A stretch of DNA of 64,000 nucleotides from Mycolicibacterium sp. S2-37 (GTDB lineage: Bacteria; Actinomycetota; Actinomycetes; Mycobacteriales; Mycobacteriaceae). The stretch spans positions 1,054,001-1,118,000 of the forward strand of contig NZ_JAFEVR010000004.1 of assembly GCF_017352375.1 (NCBI RefSeq), written 5' to 3'. Below the pieces are notes generated by a model. That model made no database searches. It saw only the letters and a program-made list of their open reading frames with translations, and was not told the DNA's origin. The first letter of the stretch is position 1; each line of letters begins with the position of its first letter. Of the stretch, positions 8,610 through 16,285 are shown piece by piece. The position numbers were made by a program, and so were the translations under genes.

Positions 8610-9337
8610 CGGTCCCCCTCGATGCCCGATCCGGCGGAGCCGTAGAGCGCGGCGACGTCCGGCGAGTCGAGCCACCCGGCATACGTCGGTCCCGAGGGCC
8701 AGCCGGGGGGTGAGTCGAAACGCTCCTCCTGGCGGCCCCACGGAAGCAGATCGATCAGCGGGAAGGTGTGGCTCAGCTGTTCGGTGCCGCGGCCGTTGGT
8801 GTGCCAGGTGCGGTACACCGTGTCGCCGTCGCGGAAGAAGACGTTGACGGCGAAGCCACCGCCGGGCGGAGCGTCGACGTCCGCGGCGAACGGGCTCTCT
8901 GCCGAGGAGTACCACTCCATCTTGTTGCCCACCTTCTCCCGGTAGGCCAGGGCCTCGTCGATCGCACCGGTGGTGACGATGACGAAGCGGGCGTCGTAGT
9001 TGTGAAGGAACTCCAGCCGGGTGTACTGGCTGGTGAAACCGGTGCACCCGCCGCACTGCCACTGCGCCCCGGGTGACCACATGTGGTGATAGGTGATGAG
9101 CTGCGAGCGGCCGGCGAAGACGTCGGCCAGCCTCACGGGCCCATCGGCCCCGACCAGGGTGTAGTCGGGAAGTTGCACCATCGGCAGTCGGCGGCGCTGC
9201 GCGGCGATGGCGTCGAGTTCGCGGGTGGCGGCCTTCTCCCGCCGGCGCAGGTCGTCCAGCGCGGCCCGCCATGTCGGCTGGTCCACCACCGGCGGCTTAC
9301 CGCTCGTCTTCGGTGAGGTCTCGGGCAATAGAGCCAT
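8606..9337 (-). CDS. DUF899 family thioredoxin-fold protein
   Basis: A 243-residue protein of the DUF899 family (predicted thioredoxin-like, sometimes described as dithiol-disulfide oxidoreductase-like). Characteristic stretches are YHHMWSPGAQWQCGGCTGFT, with a CGGC pair in the position of the redox CxxC, and VGNKMEWYSSAESPFAADVD. The ATG at 9337 is chosen because GGAGGAGAC sits 6-7 nt upstream; an in-frame start at 9394 lacks such a site. It is the first gene of a two-gene operon with the SRPBCC protein, overlapping by GTGA. Biochemical role unknown. Confidence 0.82.
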   Translation of the reverse strand: MALLPETSPKTSGKPPVVDQPTWRAALDDLRRREKAATRELDAIAAQRRRLPMVQLPDYTLVGADGPVRLADVFAGRSQLITYHHMWSPGAQWQCGGCTGFTSQYTRLEFLHNYDARFVIVTTGAIDEALAYREKVGNKMEWYSSAESPFAADVDAPPGGGFAVNVFFRDGDTVYRTWHTNGRGTEQLSHTFPLIDLLPWGRQEERFDSPPGWPSGPTYAGWLDSPDVAALYGSAGSGIEGDR

Positions 9338-9487
9338 GTCGTCTCCTCCAGTTCGGTGTCTCGAGTATTGACCCGGACCGCGCCAGGAACTCATCGCAGC
9401 GCCCTACGGAGCCCACTATCGGCCGGTTCTTTCGGCTACTGTCCGCTCTGGCCACGATCCATACCAGTGCAGGAGCCGCAAAATCTC

Positions 9488-10567
9488 ATGGCGTACAGAG
9501 CATTTCACCGACCCCTGATCGCCGGGGTGGCGATGGCCGGCGCGAGTGCCATCACCTTCGCCTCGGTTTCCGCCCTGCCGGCGGAGAAGGTCGTCGCGGC
9601 TCCGCGCGTCATCATGGACCAGACGCACAACGTCGCGCTCACCGGTTTCAGCGAGGTCCTCACCAGCGTCGTCACCGCGATCCAGGAGAGTGGCGACGCA
9701 TTGGTGAACACGTCGCCTGCGCTGTACTGGCAGGTGCACGAGCAGTGGCCGGATCCGGAACTGTTGCCGTGGAACTATGCGCTGTTCACCGACATCTTCC
9801 TGGCGCCCCTCGCACCGCTGGTGATCGGGCCGGTCAACGATGCGGTCGCCGAAGCGGTGGCCGAGGCGTTCCCGGCGGCGGCCGACGTCATCCTGCAGGT
9901 GCCGGAGCTGATCGAGTACGCCGTGATCCGGCTGGTCGGGCCGATTCTGAGCGCCATCGGCGCCGCGGGCGCCGCCCACGAGCAGATCTACTACTCCACG
10001 ACCACCTTGGAGATCGCCCCGTTCATCGAGGCGATCATCGCCGCGCCCGGTTACGTCATCGACGGCTTCTTCAACGGCGGCTACGGTGACCTGCGTCCGC
10101 TGCTGACGGGCGAGGTGGGTGGCGATCCGATCCCGGCGCCGGGCCTGCTCACGCCGTGGGGCGCCGAACCGGTGCAGCGCTACGCCGATGACAATGCCGA
10201 GCTGGTCGATCCCGGTACCGTCGAGGAGCCCACCGAGGACGACGCCGCGCAGCAGCGCGCGACGGTGGAGAACATCCCGGCGGCCAGCCCCACCGAAGCG
10301 GTCAGCGAGCCGCCCGCAGGTGTGTCCACGGAGACCCGGACGGGGCTGCGGCAGAGCCTGCGGGAGCTGCGCACCTCGGTGCGCGAGGGCGTCAGCCGGT
10401 CGGCCGCAACGTCGCCGACCGACGATGTCGCGGCCGAGGACGCGTCGGCGGACACCGCGCGCTCGACCTCGGCTGCGAATACCGGTGCCGGCGACGACGG
10501 CTCGAGCGCCGCGGCGACGGCCACGAGTGGCGTCGAGCGCGGGGCCGCGGGCGACGACGCCGCCTGA
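9488..10567 (+). CDS. exported alanine-rich mycobacterial protein, function unknown
   Basis: A 359-residue protein with an N-terminal hydrophobic segment (IAGVAMAGASAITFASVSAL) that looks like a signal peptide, a middle region rich in Ala, Val, Pro and aromatic residues (LLPWNYALFTDIFLAPLAPL; LIEYAVIRLVGPILSAIGAA), and a long low-complexity C-terminal tail of Ala, Thr, Ser, Asp and Glu from about residue 250 to the end. This three-part build recalls the mycobacterial hydrophobic proteins often annotated as GjpA-like porins, but I cannot confirm it. The ATG at 9488 is preceded by GCAGGAG about 12 nt upstream. It ends 7 bp from a convergent lipoprotein gene. Confidence 0.7.
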   Translation: MAYRAFHRPLIAGVAMAGASAITFASVSALPAEKVVAAPRVIMDQTHNVALTGFSEVLTSVVTAIQESGDALVNTSPALYWQVHEQWPDPELLPWNYALFTDIFLAPLAPLVIGPVNDAVAEAVAEAFPAAADVILQVPELIEYAVIRLVGPILSAIGAAGAAHEQIYYSTTTLEIAPFIEAIIAAPGYVIDGFFNGGYGDLRPLLTGEVGGDPIPAPGLLTPWGAEPVQRYADDNAELVDPGTVEEPTEDDAAQQRATVENIPAASPTEAVSEPPAGVSTETRTGLRQSLRELRTSVREGVSRSAATSPTDDVAAEDASADTARSTSAANTGAGDDGSSAAATATSGVERGAAGDDAA

Positions 10568-10574
10568 CCCGGTG

Positions 10575-11300
10575 CTACTGAGGTGCCACCGGGGAAGCGG
10601 GGAGCACCTCGAAGCCGTCGAGCATCCTCGCCGCGTCGCGCTGGTAGGTCGGATTGTCCGGTTCGGTCGTCTGAATGGTCACCGAGATCAGTTTCGACCG
10701 ATCGCCGTCGCGGGTCGCCACGTACAGCGTCGTCAGCGAACGCTCCGCAGTGGCCGGGCCGGTGGCGGCACCGCGGTAGGTGACGGTCTCCGCAGGCAAT
10801 CCACAGACGTCGGCCGGAGCCGACACCACATCCGTGGCGCCGGCCAGCTTCACGAGGTTCCTGCGCGCCTGCTCGTAGATGGTCCGAGGGTCCGTGGGCG
10901 GGGCGTCCTCGACGGTCACCACGACGTTGGGTGCGAACTGATCGGCCGTCAGATCGGTGTTTACCAGGACAAAACGGACCAGTTCGCTGTCGAGCTCGGT
11001 GTTGCGATCCCAACCCGGCGGCTGTGGGATGCGCATGACGGGTTCGCTGTCCGCGGCGGCCGGAATGTCCACCCACGGCCCGTCCACGTGAGCACAGGCG
11101 CTCGGATCGCCCATGAGCGCAGTGGGCGCCGGGGATTGTCCGTTGAGGAGGTCTTTGACATCCGGCTTCTCGCCTCCACCGCACGCCGTCAATGAGACGG
11201 CGACGGCGATGCCGACGACACAGTGGCCGGTGACGCGAACCATGGTTCGCGCTGCCCTCGACGTCGTCAGAGACGTCTTGAGAGCCGTCGTGCCCGTCAT
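10575..11300 (-). CDS. secreted lipoprotein, LpqN/LpqT-like
   Basis: A protein of 241 residues with a lipoprotein signal: hydrophobic GIAVAVSL followed by lipobox LTAC and GGG. After the acylated Cys the body includes MRIPQPPGWDRNTELDSELV and SKLISVTIQTTEPDNPTYQRD, the pattern of mycobacterial LpqN/LpqT (Mtb_lpqN) lipoproteins, which sit on the outer face of the inner membrane or in the envelope. The start at 11300 has a G-rich site upstream but yields a 41-residue signal; the in-frame ATG at 11243 (MVRVTGHC) gives a compact 22-residue lipoprotein signal and may be the real one. Function of the family: envelope biogenesis factors, partner unknown here. Confidence 0.78.
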   Translation of the reverse strand: MTGTTALKTSLTTSRAARTMVRVTGHCVVGIAVAVSLTACGGGEKPDVKDLLNGQSPAPTALMGDPSACAHVDGPWVDIPAAADSEPVMRIPQPPGWDRNTELDSELVRFVLVNTDLTADQFAPNVVVTVEDAPPTDPRTIYEQARRNLVKLAGATDVVSAPADVCGLPAETVTYRGAATGPATAERSLTTLYVATRDGDRSKLISVTIQTTEPDNPTYQRDAARMLDGFEVLPASPVAPQ

Positions 11301-11472
11301 CGTTGGGTCCCCCCCGGTCGCTGTTGCAACGAGAGTAAGCGAGATCGGCTGCCGGTAGGGAACGCTTCGGTGGCCGACCGGTTGCCGCGCGGATCGGCCG
11401 GCTCGACGAAACGGCACGCACCGAGGGGCGCGCTGTTAACATCACCGCTCTGCTCGGCGGGAGGAGTACCTG

Positions 11473-12132
11473 ATGAGAGCACACCGGGTCGGAACAGCGC
11501 TCAGCGCAGTGGCATCCGCCGTGGCGGCCGTGGCGATGGCGCTCGCGGCACCCGTTGCAGCGCAGAACGACCCGGTGCCCACACCCGGCATCGCGCTCGA
11601 CGATCCCGCGACGATGTGCACCGCCGGGTTCGCCGCGGATGACGCCGCGGGGAACCGTTATCTGATGACCAGCGGCCACTGCGACTCCCACGACGGGGCG
11701 TTGTGGACCTACAGCGACGGCCTGCCGTTGGGACGCATCACCGCCAGCGAGGAGGAGGGCGAGCTCAGGGATGCGGCGATCATCCGGCTCGAACCGCAGG
11801 TCCCGACGCCCGACGGCTCCCCCAACGGCATCTATCCCGTACGCGATGTGCTTTCCGCCGGGCAACTGTCGGTCGGAATGCCGTTCTGCAAGACCGGTGC
11901 GGTCACCGGCGAGACCTGCGGCGCCATCACCAGCGTCGACGGTGACGTGATCGAGACCAGCGTGTACAGCCTCGAGGGCGACAGCGGCAGCCCCGGCTAC
12001 GTCAAGAATCCCGACGGCACGATCAGCGCAGTCGGCCTCTTGATGTCCTCACCAGAGGACGACGACGCCATCACCTATTTCGTCCTGGTTGATCCACTCC
12101 TCGATCAGTGGGGGCTCAGGATCCTCGGGTGA
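11473..12132 (+). CDS. secreted trypsin-like serine protease (S1 fold)
   Basis: A 219-residue exported protein with a signal peptide ending near residue 30 (APVAAQ). The chymotrypsin-like catalytic triad is visible: His69 in TSGHC, Asp100 in ELRDAAII and Ser171 in LEGDSGSPG, with four cysteines (49, 70, 139, 149) that could form two disulfides. There is no PDZ or transmembrane domain, so it is a short stand-alone protease acting outside the membrane. GGGAGGAG precedes the ATG at 11473. Its 3' end is 6 bp from a convergent GlxA-type regulator gene. Confidence 0.85.
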   Translation: MRAHRVGTALSAVASAVAAVAMALAAPVAAQNDPVPTPGIALDDPATMCTAGFAADDAAGNRYLMTSGHCDSHDGALWTYSDGLPLGRITASEEEGELRDAAIIRLEPQVPTPDGSPNGIYPVRDVLSAGQLSVGMPFCKTGAVTGETCGAITSVDGDVIETSVYSLEGDSGSPGYVKNPDGTISAVGLLMSSPEDDDAITYFVLVDPLLDQWGLRILG

Positions 12133-12138
12133 GCGCGT

Positions 12139-13089
12139 TCAGGCGTGCAACCGGAAGCGTGAGCGGTACTCGGTCGGGCTGAGCCCGACCTGGTCGACGA
12201 AGTGATAGCGCAGCGTCGCGGGTGACTCGAAGCCGCATCTTCGGGTGATCGCCTCGACGGTCTCGCGGGTGGTCTCCAGCAGTTCCATGGCCAGGAAGAT
12301 CCGTTGACGGGTAAGCCATTTCATCGGAGTGGTACCGAGTTCGTCACGGAAGCGGCGGGCCAGGGTCCGGCGCGACACCCCTGCTGCCCTGGCCAGCGAA
12401 TCGGTGTCGTGGGGCTGATCGAGGTCGGCCAGGATGCCGTCTAGGATCACGCCGAAATCGTCTGAGGGGTTCGGCGACGTGTCATGGTCGATGAACTGCG
12501 CCTGCCCCCCGTCACGGTGGGGTGCGGCGACCAGATGCCGCGCCACACGGTTGGCGGCGGTGGCGCCGTGGTCGTCGCGGATCAGCGTCAGGCAGAGGTC
12601 GAGCCCGGCCGCTGAGCCCGCCCCCGTCAGGATGTTGCCGTCGCGGACGTAGAGGTGTTGGGGCGTGACGTGCGCTTCGGGAAACCGGCGTTGCAGGGTC
12701 GCAGCGTGCCGCCAGTGGGTGGTCGCCCGCCTGCCGTCGAGCAGGCCGGCTTCGGCGAGGGCGAAAGCTCCGCTGCAGATCGACACCATGCGGGCGTCGC
12801 GGGCGGCTGCGGCGCGCAGAAGCGGGGACCAGCCGGGCAGTTCGTCTCCGGTGACACTGGCGACGCAGGTGGTGATGACGGTGTCGGCGTCGGCGATGGC
12901 GTCGATGGGATGCTCCGGGTAGAACTTCGCCCCGCTGACGACGCTGACACCCGATGTGTCGCCACAGGTGATCAGGTCATAGCCGAGGTCGAGCTGATCG
13001 CTCCAGCGGAACCCCAGCGCCTCGATCACGATTCCGGTTTCGAGCATCGTCATGCCGTCGCACACCGGAACCGCGACCACGTGAGCCAT
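12139..13089 (-). CDS. GlxA-type transcriptional regulator (DJ-1/PfpI + AraC HTH)
   Basis: A 316-residue protein. Residues 1-165 form a DJ-1/PfpI-like domain (VVAVPVCDGMTMLETGIVIE; DARMVSICSGAFALAEAGLL with the nucleophile-elbow Cys in ICSGA). The C-terminal 100 residues carry the double AraC helix-turn-helix (SLARAAGVSRRTLARRFRDE and VEAITRRCGFESPATLRYHF, ending LSPTEYRSRF). Such proteins are activators, often of amine or amino-acid catabolism genes; target unknown. The ATG at 13089 lies 6 nt after a TAAGAT -10 element, so the transcript is probably leaderless. Confidence 0.88.
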   Translation of the reverse strand: MAHVVAVPVCDGMTMLETGIVIEALGFRWSDQLDLGYDLITCGDTSGVSVVSGAKFYPEHPIDAIADADTVITTCVASVTGDELPGWSPLLRAAAARDARMVSICSGAFALAEAGLLDGRRATTHWRHAATLQRRFPEAHVTPQHLYVRDGNILTGAGSAAGLDLCLTLIRDDHGATAANRVARHLVAAPHRDGGQAQFIDHDTSPNPSDDFGVILDGILADLDQPHDTDSLARAAGVSRRTLARRFRDELGTTPMKWLTRQRIFLAMELLETTRETVEAITRRCGFESPATLRYHFVDQVGLSPTEYRSRFRLHA

Positions 13090-13095
13090 GGCCCG

Positions 13096-13101
13096 ATCTT
13101 A
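13096..13101 (-). promoter_or_regulatory. -10 element of leaderless glxA-type promoter
   Basis: TAAGAT on the reverse strand, separated by 6 nt (CGGGCC) from the ATG at 13089. Confidence 0.5.
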
Positions 13102-13214
13102 ACGACTTATGGCAATCAGGCCACTGTTGCCGCAGTTCGATGACGCCTACTGTCGAAGACACGCGAGCAGGACGCCCCAAAGGCACGCTCCCCCAATGTG
13201 ATCCGGAGGATCTA

Positions 13215-13358
13215 ATGCACCCGTCAGCTCTTTCAGTCCGCCGGCCGCGACGGACTCTGCGTGACACGTTTCGCGCGTTCGTGGCCGGTCTCAACGCGGG
13301 ATCGGCCATCGCCCACGGCGCGGCGCCTGCGCCCGACTCCAGGGCGCGGAACTACTGA
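13215..13358 (+). CDS. small basic protein, 47 residues, unrecognised
   Basis: A short ORF beginning at an ATG preceded by a strong ribosome site (GGAGGA, 5 nt spacer). The peptide is rich in Arg and Ala; its core reads RDTFRAFVAGLNAGSAIAHG, which looks like one amphipathic helix followed by a short turn, and it ends RARNY. There is no signal peptide. It is transcribed divergently from the GlxA-type gene and its last 7 bp overlap the convergent GlcG/HbpS gene. The ribosome site is the main reason to call it; I do not recognise a family. Confidence 0.5.
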   Translation: MHPSALSVRRPRRTLRDTFRAFVAGLNAGSAIAHGAAPAPDSRARNY

Positions 13359-13753
13359 AGCGCGGTGAGGCCGGCCCGAGCGCACCCGTCGTCGTCGGCG
13401 GCACTCGCCCCGCTCACCCCGACACCGCCCACGACGTCACCGCCGACGGTGATGGGCACACCACCGCCGAAGATGACGAAGCGGCCCCCACCGTTGGCGT
13501 GCAATCCGAACAGTTCACCTCCGGGCGCAGCGAGCTGGGCCAGCTCGGAGGTCGCGATGCGGTTGGCGACGGCGGTGTAGGCCTTGTCGACCGCGAGCAC
13601 CGGGCCGGCGATCTCGGCGCCGTCCATTCGGCCGAAGGCGATCAGGTGTCCCCCGGCATCCACGACGGCAGCCGAGACGAGCACGTTGCGGTGCGCCGCT
13701 TCGGCGAGCGCGGCGGCGACGATGCGTTGGGCGGTGGCCAGGTCGATGGTCAT
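13352..13753 (-). CDS. GlcG/HbpS family protein
   Basis: A 133-residue single-domain protein of the GlcG/HbpS (DUF336) family: IDLATAQRIVAAALAEAA, SAAVVDAGGHLIAFGRMDGA, VDKAYTAVANRIATSELAQL, and FGGGVPITVGGDVVGGVGVS. Relatives bind haem or corrinoids (HbpS) or accompany glycolate and glycerol metabolism; the exact role is unknown. The start at 13753 is chosen because the family begins there (MTIDLATA) and AGGA is found upstream; the frame is open further upstream without similarity. Confidence 0.83.
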   Translation of the reverse strand: MTIDLATAQRIVAAALAEAAHRNVLVSAAVVDAGGHLIAFGRMDGAEIAGPVLAVDKAYTAVANRIATSELAQLAAPGGELFGLHANGGGRFVIFGGGVPITVGGDVVGGVGVSGASAADDDGCARAGLTALQ

Positions 13754-13886
13754 CGAGTCATCATTCCTCGCGGCGCAGTCGAATGCGCTCCATGATGGTC
13801 CTCCGGCGCGGATGATGAGGGTCGGGCAATGGCCCATTCCATGATCTGGCAGTCGGGGGCGGATAGCACGTGGAAGCGATCGTGGC

Positions 13887-14981
13887 TTGAGGCGCAAGGG
13901 GGACCACGGCGGCGCGGCCCGCCGCTGGTGGACACAACCCGATCACTTCGAGTGGCTGACCAGCTATCTGAGTGCGCGCGGGCTGGCGACAGGCACCCGA
14001 CGGTCGGTGGCGTTCGTTTCCGCCGGCGTCGCGGCTATGCCGATCGGTTTGCTCCACACACCCCCGCAAGACTCCATGCTGGTCCTCGCGGTCACGGTGA
14101 GCGCGGCTGTCGTCGGAGTCGGATATGGCCTTCTGTGGCTGCGGGGTTGGCCGACGCGCATTCAATCGTTGTCCATGATCGCGTGCGGCGGAGTGGTCAC
14201 CATGGGCACGTTGTTCGCCGCCGAGCCGGTGATCGCACTCATCAGCTGTAGTGGCCTGGTGGTGCTGTGCGGGTACCTGGCCTTCTTTCACAGCCCGCGA
14301 TCCGTCGTCTTCAGCATCCTTGTCTCCGTCGTCGTCAGCGCCCTGTGCGCGCACCGCGCCGCGGAAGCACTTCCCGGCTCGTCCGTCGCCGTCACGGGGT
14401 TCTGGGTCGTCGTCGAAGTGACTGTGGTGGTACCGATTGCGATCGTCGCGGTGGTGCGCACTCTCGGCGTAGATGTCGTTCGTTCGCATCACGATGCCCT
14501 GACCGGCGTGTTGAACCGGCGCGCCTTCTATGAGCGCGCGTCGTCGATGCTGACTTCACGGGGCAGCGACGAGCACGTGGTCGTCGTCATGGTCGACCTC
14601 GACAGGTTCAAGCTGTTCAACGACACCAATGGCCACGTCGCTGGAGACCAGATCCTCACGGCGGTCGGATGGGCGCTGCGCGGGGCGAGCGGCGGCACTG
14701 CGATCATCGGACGAGTCGGCGGCGACGAGTTCCTCGTGTTGGACTGCCTTCCGCCCGAGGGATCGCAAGCGCTCCCCCAGCGGGTGTGCGCCGCCATTGC
14801 CGCGCTGCCTCACCGCGTCACGGCGAGCGTCGGTGCTGCCATCGTCCCGTTGACCGCGGTGATCGATCCAGCGCGAACCATCGGAGAGCTGGTCCGCGTC
14901 GCCGACGCTGCGATGTATCAAGCGAAACGCGACGGCGGTAACCGGGCGGTTGCGAGTGTGACGGAAACCGGACGGCTGTAG
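13887..14981 (+). CDS. membrane-bound diguanylate cyclase (GGDEF)
   Basis: A 364-residue protein with about five to six transmembrane helices between residues 35 and 190 and a C-terminal GGDEF domain from about residue 200: HHDALTGVLNRRAFYERA, VVMVDLDRFKLFNDTNGHVA and the active-site loop RVGGDEFLVL. It is expected to make cyclic di-GMP from two GTP at the membrane. The motif is intact, and no RxxD inhibitory site is evident immediately before it (GRVGGDEF). The start is uncertain: TTG at 13887 is the upstream-most candidate and there is no convincing ribosome site. Confidence 0.85.
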   Translation: MRRKGDHGGAARRWWTQPDHFEWLTSYLSARGLATGTRRSVAFVSAGVAAMPIGLLHTPPQDSMLVLAVTVSAAVVGVGYGLLWLRGWPTRIQSLSMIACGGVVTMGTLFAAEPVIALISCSGLVVLCGYLAFFHSPRSVVFSILVSVVVSALCAHRAAEALPGSSVAVTGFWVVVEVTVVVPIAIVAVVRTLGVDVVRSHHDALTGVLNRRAFYERASSMLTSRGSDEHVVVVMVDLDRFKLFNDTNGHVAGDQILTAVGWALRGASGGTAIIGRVGGDEFLVLDCLPPEGSQALPQRVCAAIAALPHRVTASVGAAIVPLTAVIDPARTIGELVRVADAAMYQAKRDGGNRAVASVTETGRL

Positions 14982-14998
14982 CCGCGTAATTCAAATGG

Positions 14999-15023
14999 GT
15001 GGAGCTGAGGGGATTCGAACCCC
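14999..15023. repeat. displaced tRNA-Ala 3' end fragment (att-like direct repeat, left copy)
   Basis: 25 nt (GTGGAGCTGAGGGGATTCGA...) match the 3' end of the intact tRNA-Ala(GGC) gene at 17280-17304 in 24 of 25 positions, same orientation. It covers the T-arm, the 3' acceptor strand and one base beyond, with no tRNA body attached. This is the footprint expected when an element integrates into a tRNA 3' end and displaces the original tail. Confidence 0.75.
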
Positions 15024-15031
15024 ATCGTTGT

Positions 15032-15081
15032 CCGAGTGTTGCCCTCAAGGGCCTTGCGCCGACGACTAGGGCAACACTCGG
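15032..15081. repeat. 14-bp perfect inverted repeat with 22-nt loop
   Basis: CCGAGTGTTGCCCT at 15032-15045 pairs without mismatch with AGGGCAACACTCGG at 15068-15081. The loop contains a smaller palindrome, CAAGGGCCTTG. It lies 9 bp inside the displaced tRNA fragment and immediately before the IS3 remnant. It could be a terminator, an old element end or a recombinase site. Confidence 0.7.
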
Positions 15082-15085
15082 GACG

Positions 15086-15287
15086 GCGCTGCGCAAAGAG
15101 GTTGCCGAGTTGCGCAGGGCCAATGAGATCCTCAAGACAGCGTCGGCGTTTTTCGCCGCGGCGGAGGTCGACCGCCGACTGCGGTAATCGTCGACTACAT
15201 CGACGCTCACCGGGACCGTTTCGGGGTCGACCCGATCTGCGCAGTGCTCACCGAGCACGGCCTGCCGATTTCTGCGCCTCCCGGTCA
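15086..15287 (+). mobile_element. IS3-family insertion sequence remnant
   Basis: The sequence encodes the C-terminal end of an IS3-type OrfA ([20 protein letters not shown], ending AAEVDRRLR and a stop at 15185-15187), followed at once, in another frame, by the beginning of OrfB ([20 protein letters not shown], then LTEHGLPISAPP). The order and near-overlap of the two frames are those of IS3 elements. Only about 200 bp survive; the helix-turn-helix part of OrfA and the whole DDE catalytic domain of OrfB are missing, so it cannot move by itself. Confidence 0.8.
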
Positions 15288-15359
15288 GCCGAGCTGTGGT
15301 CAATCTCGAAGTCCGCGTCGCTCGACGCGTTGCGACGAACCCGTCTCGCCCGGGGAGAA

Positions 15360-16217
15360 TCAGCCGGCGTAGAGCCGGGTGACCGCGTCGACCAGATCGT
15401 CCAGGCCATAGGGGCGGTGGTCACGCCACCAGACGAGTCCGACAGGAATGCGAGGGCCATCCTTGATCGGCCGAAACGTCACCCCCGGGCGTTGGTGATG
15501 GTGGGCGGTGGCTTCGGCGGTGGTGCCCACACCCCGCCCGGCGGCGATGGCGTCGAGCCAGGTATCGACATCAGACGACTCGATGAACTGCGGCTGGTGT
15601 TGGGCCCCCCGCCACAGGTCGCCGCTCGTCGTTCCCACTCGGGGGTCGATGATCACCGTCCGTTCCGCGATTTCGCCCATGGTCAGTTGCCTGCGCCTCG
15701 ACCACTGAGCGTCATCAGAGGCGAATGCGACCAGCCGCCGCTCCAACCCGACGATCACACTCGAGAACCGCTTTTCATCGATTGGTCGTCGCACCACTGC
15801 CACGTCACACAAGCCCTCGGCCAATCCGGCGGTGGGCGAATTGTGCCGGACAAGTTGCAATTCGGTCTGGCCTCCGCGCTGCACCCAGTCCCGCTGCAAT
15901 CGTGCCGTGTGACGCCCGAGCGCCGCCCAGGCGTATCCCAGGCGCAGCACATTCTGGCGGGAATTGAGGAATTCCGCGAAGTTCTCCGCCTCGGAAAGCA
16001 CCCTTCGCGCTTGGGGCAGTACCTGGTATCCCGTTGGGGTCAGTTCACAGCCGCGCGGGACTCGGCGTAAGAGCCGGTCCCCCACCACCTTTTCCAAGCC
16101 CGCAATCGTCCGGGAAACCGCTGCCTGCGAAACGTACAGCTGGGCAGCTGCTTCGGTGAATGACCCGGCCTCCGCCGCCGCCACGAAATACCGCAGCTCT
16201 CGCAAGGTCCAATCCAT
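15360..16217 (-). CDS. LysR-family transcriptional regulator
   Basis: A 285-residue LysR protein: winged helix-turn-helix in residues 1-60 (LRELRYFVAAAEAGSFTEAA, VSQAAVSRTIAGLEKVVGDR, LLRR) and a periplasmic-binding-like effector domain. The ATG at 16217 is favoured over an upstream GTG/ATG at 16250 because TACGAT lies exactly 6 nt upstream (leaderless) and because MDWTLRELRYF is the normal family start. It is divergent from an EamA transporter gene, the usual arrangement of a LysR regulator with its target, and both lie inside the tRNA-Ala bounded segment. Confidence 0.88.
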   Translation of the reverse strand: MDWTLRELRYFVAAAEAGSFTEAAAQLYVSQAAVSRTIAGLEKVVGDRLLRRVPRGCELTPTGYQVLPQARRVLSEAENFAEFLNSRQNVLRLGYAWAALGRHTARLQRDWVQRGGQTELQLVRHNSPTAGLAEGLCDVAVVRRPIDEKRFSSVIVGLERRLVAFASDDAQWSRRRQLTMGEIAERTVIIDPRVGTTSGDLWRGAQHQPQFIESSDVDTWLDAIAAGRGVGTTAEATAHHHQRPGVTFRPIKDGPRIPVGLVWWRDHRPYGLDDLVDAVTRLYAG

Positions 16218-16223
16218 AACCCA

Positions 16224-16229
16224 ATCGTA
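16224..16229 (-). promoter_or_regulatory. -10 element of leaderless lysR promoter
   Basis: Reverse-strand TACGAT ends 6 nt before the ATG at 16217. Confidence 0.5.
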
Positions 16230-16273
16230 TGGCAGACGTACAACATGCACTAGGTTAATGGCACTGATCGTCC

Positions 16274-16279
16274 TACCGT
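16274..16279 (+). promoter_or_regulatory. -10 element of leaderless EamA transporter promoter
   Basis: TACCGT ends 6 nt before the ATG at 16286. With the lysR -10 at 16224-16229 it defines a back-to-back promoter pair whose start sites are about 70 bp apart, so a LysR bound in 16230-16273 could act on both. Confidence 0.5.
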
Positions 16280-16285
16280 GGCCGC

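Noticed and set aside
9488..10567. PE/PPE family membership
   Set aside because: It lacks the N-terminal PE or PPE motif and has a signal-peptide-like start instead.
14999..15023. second tmRNA or complete tRNA at the displaced fragment
   Set aside because: Only the T-arm and acceptor strand are present; no anticodon or D-arm can be folded from the flanks.
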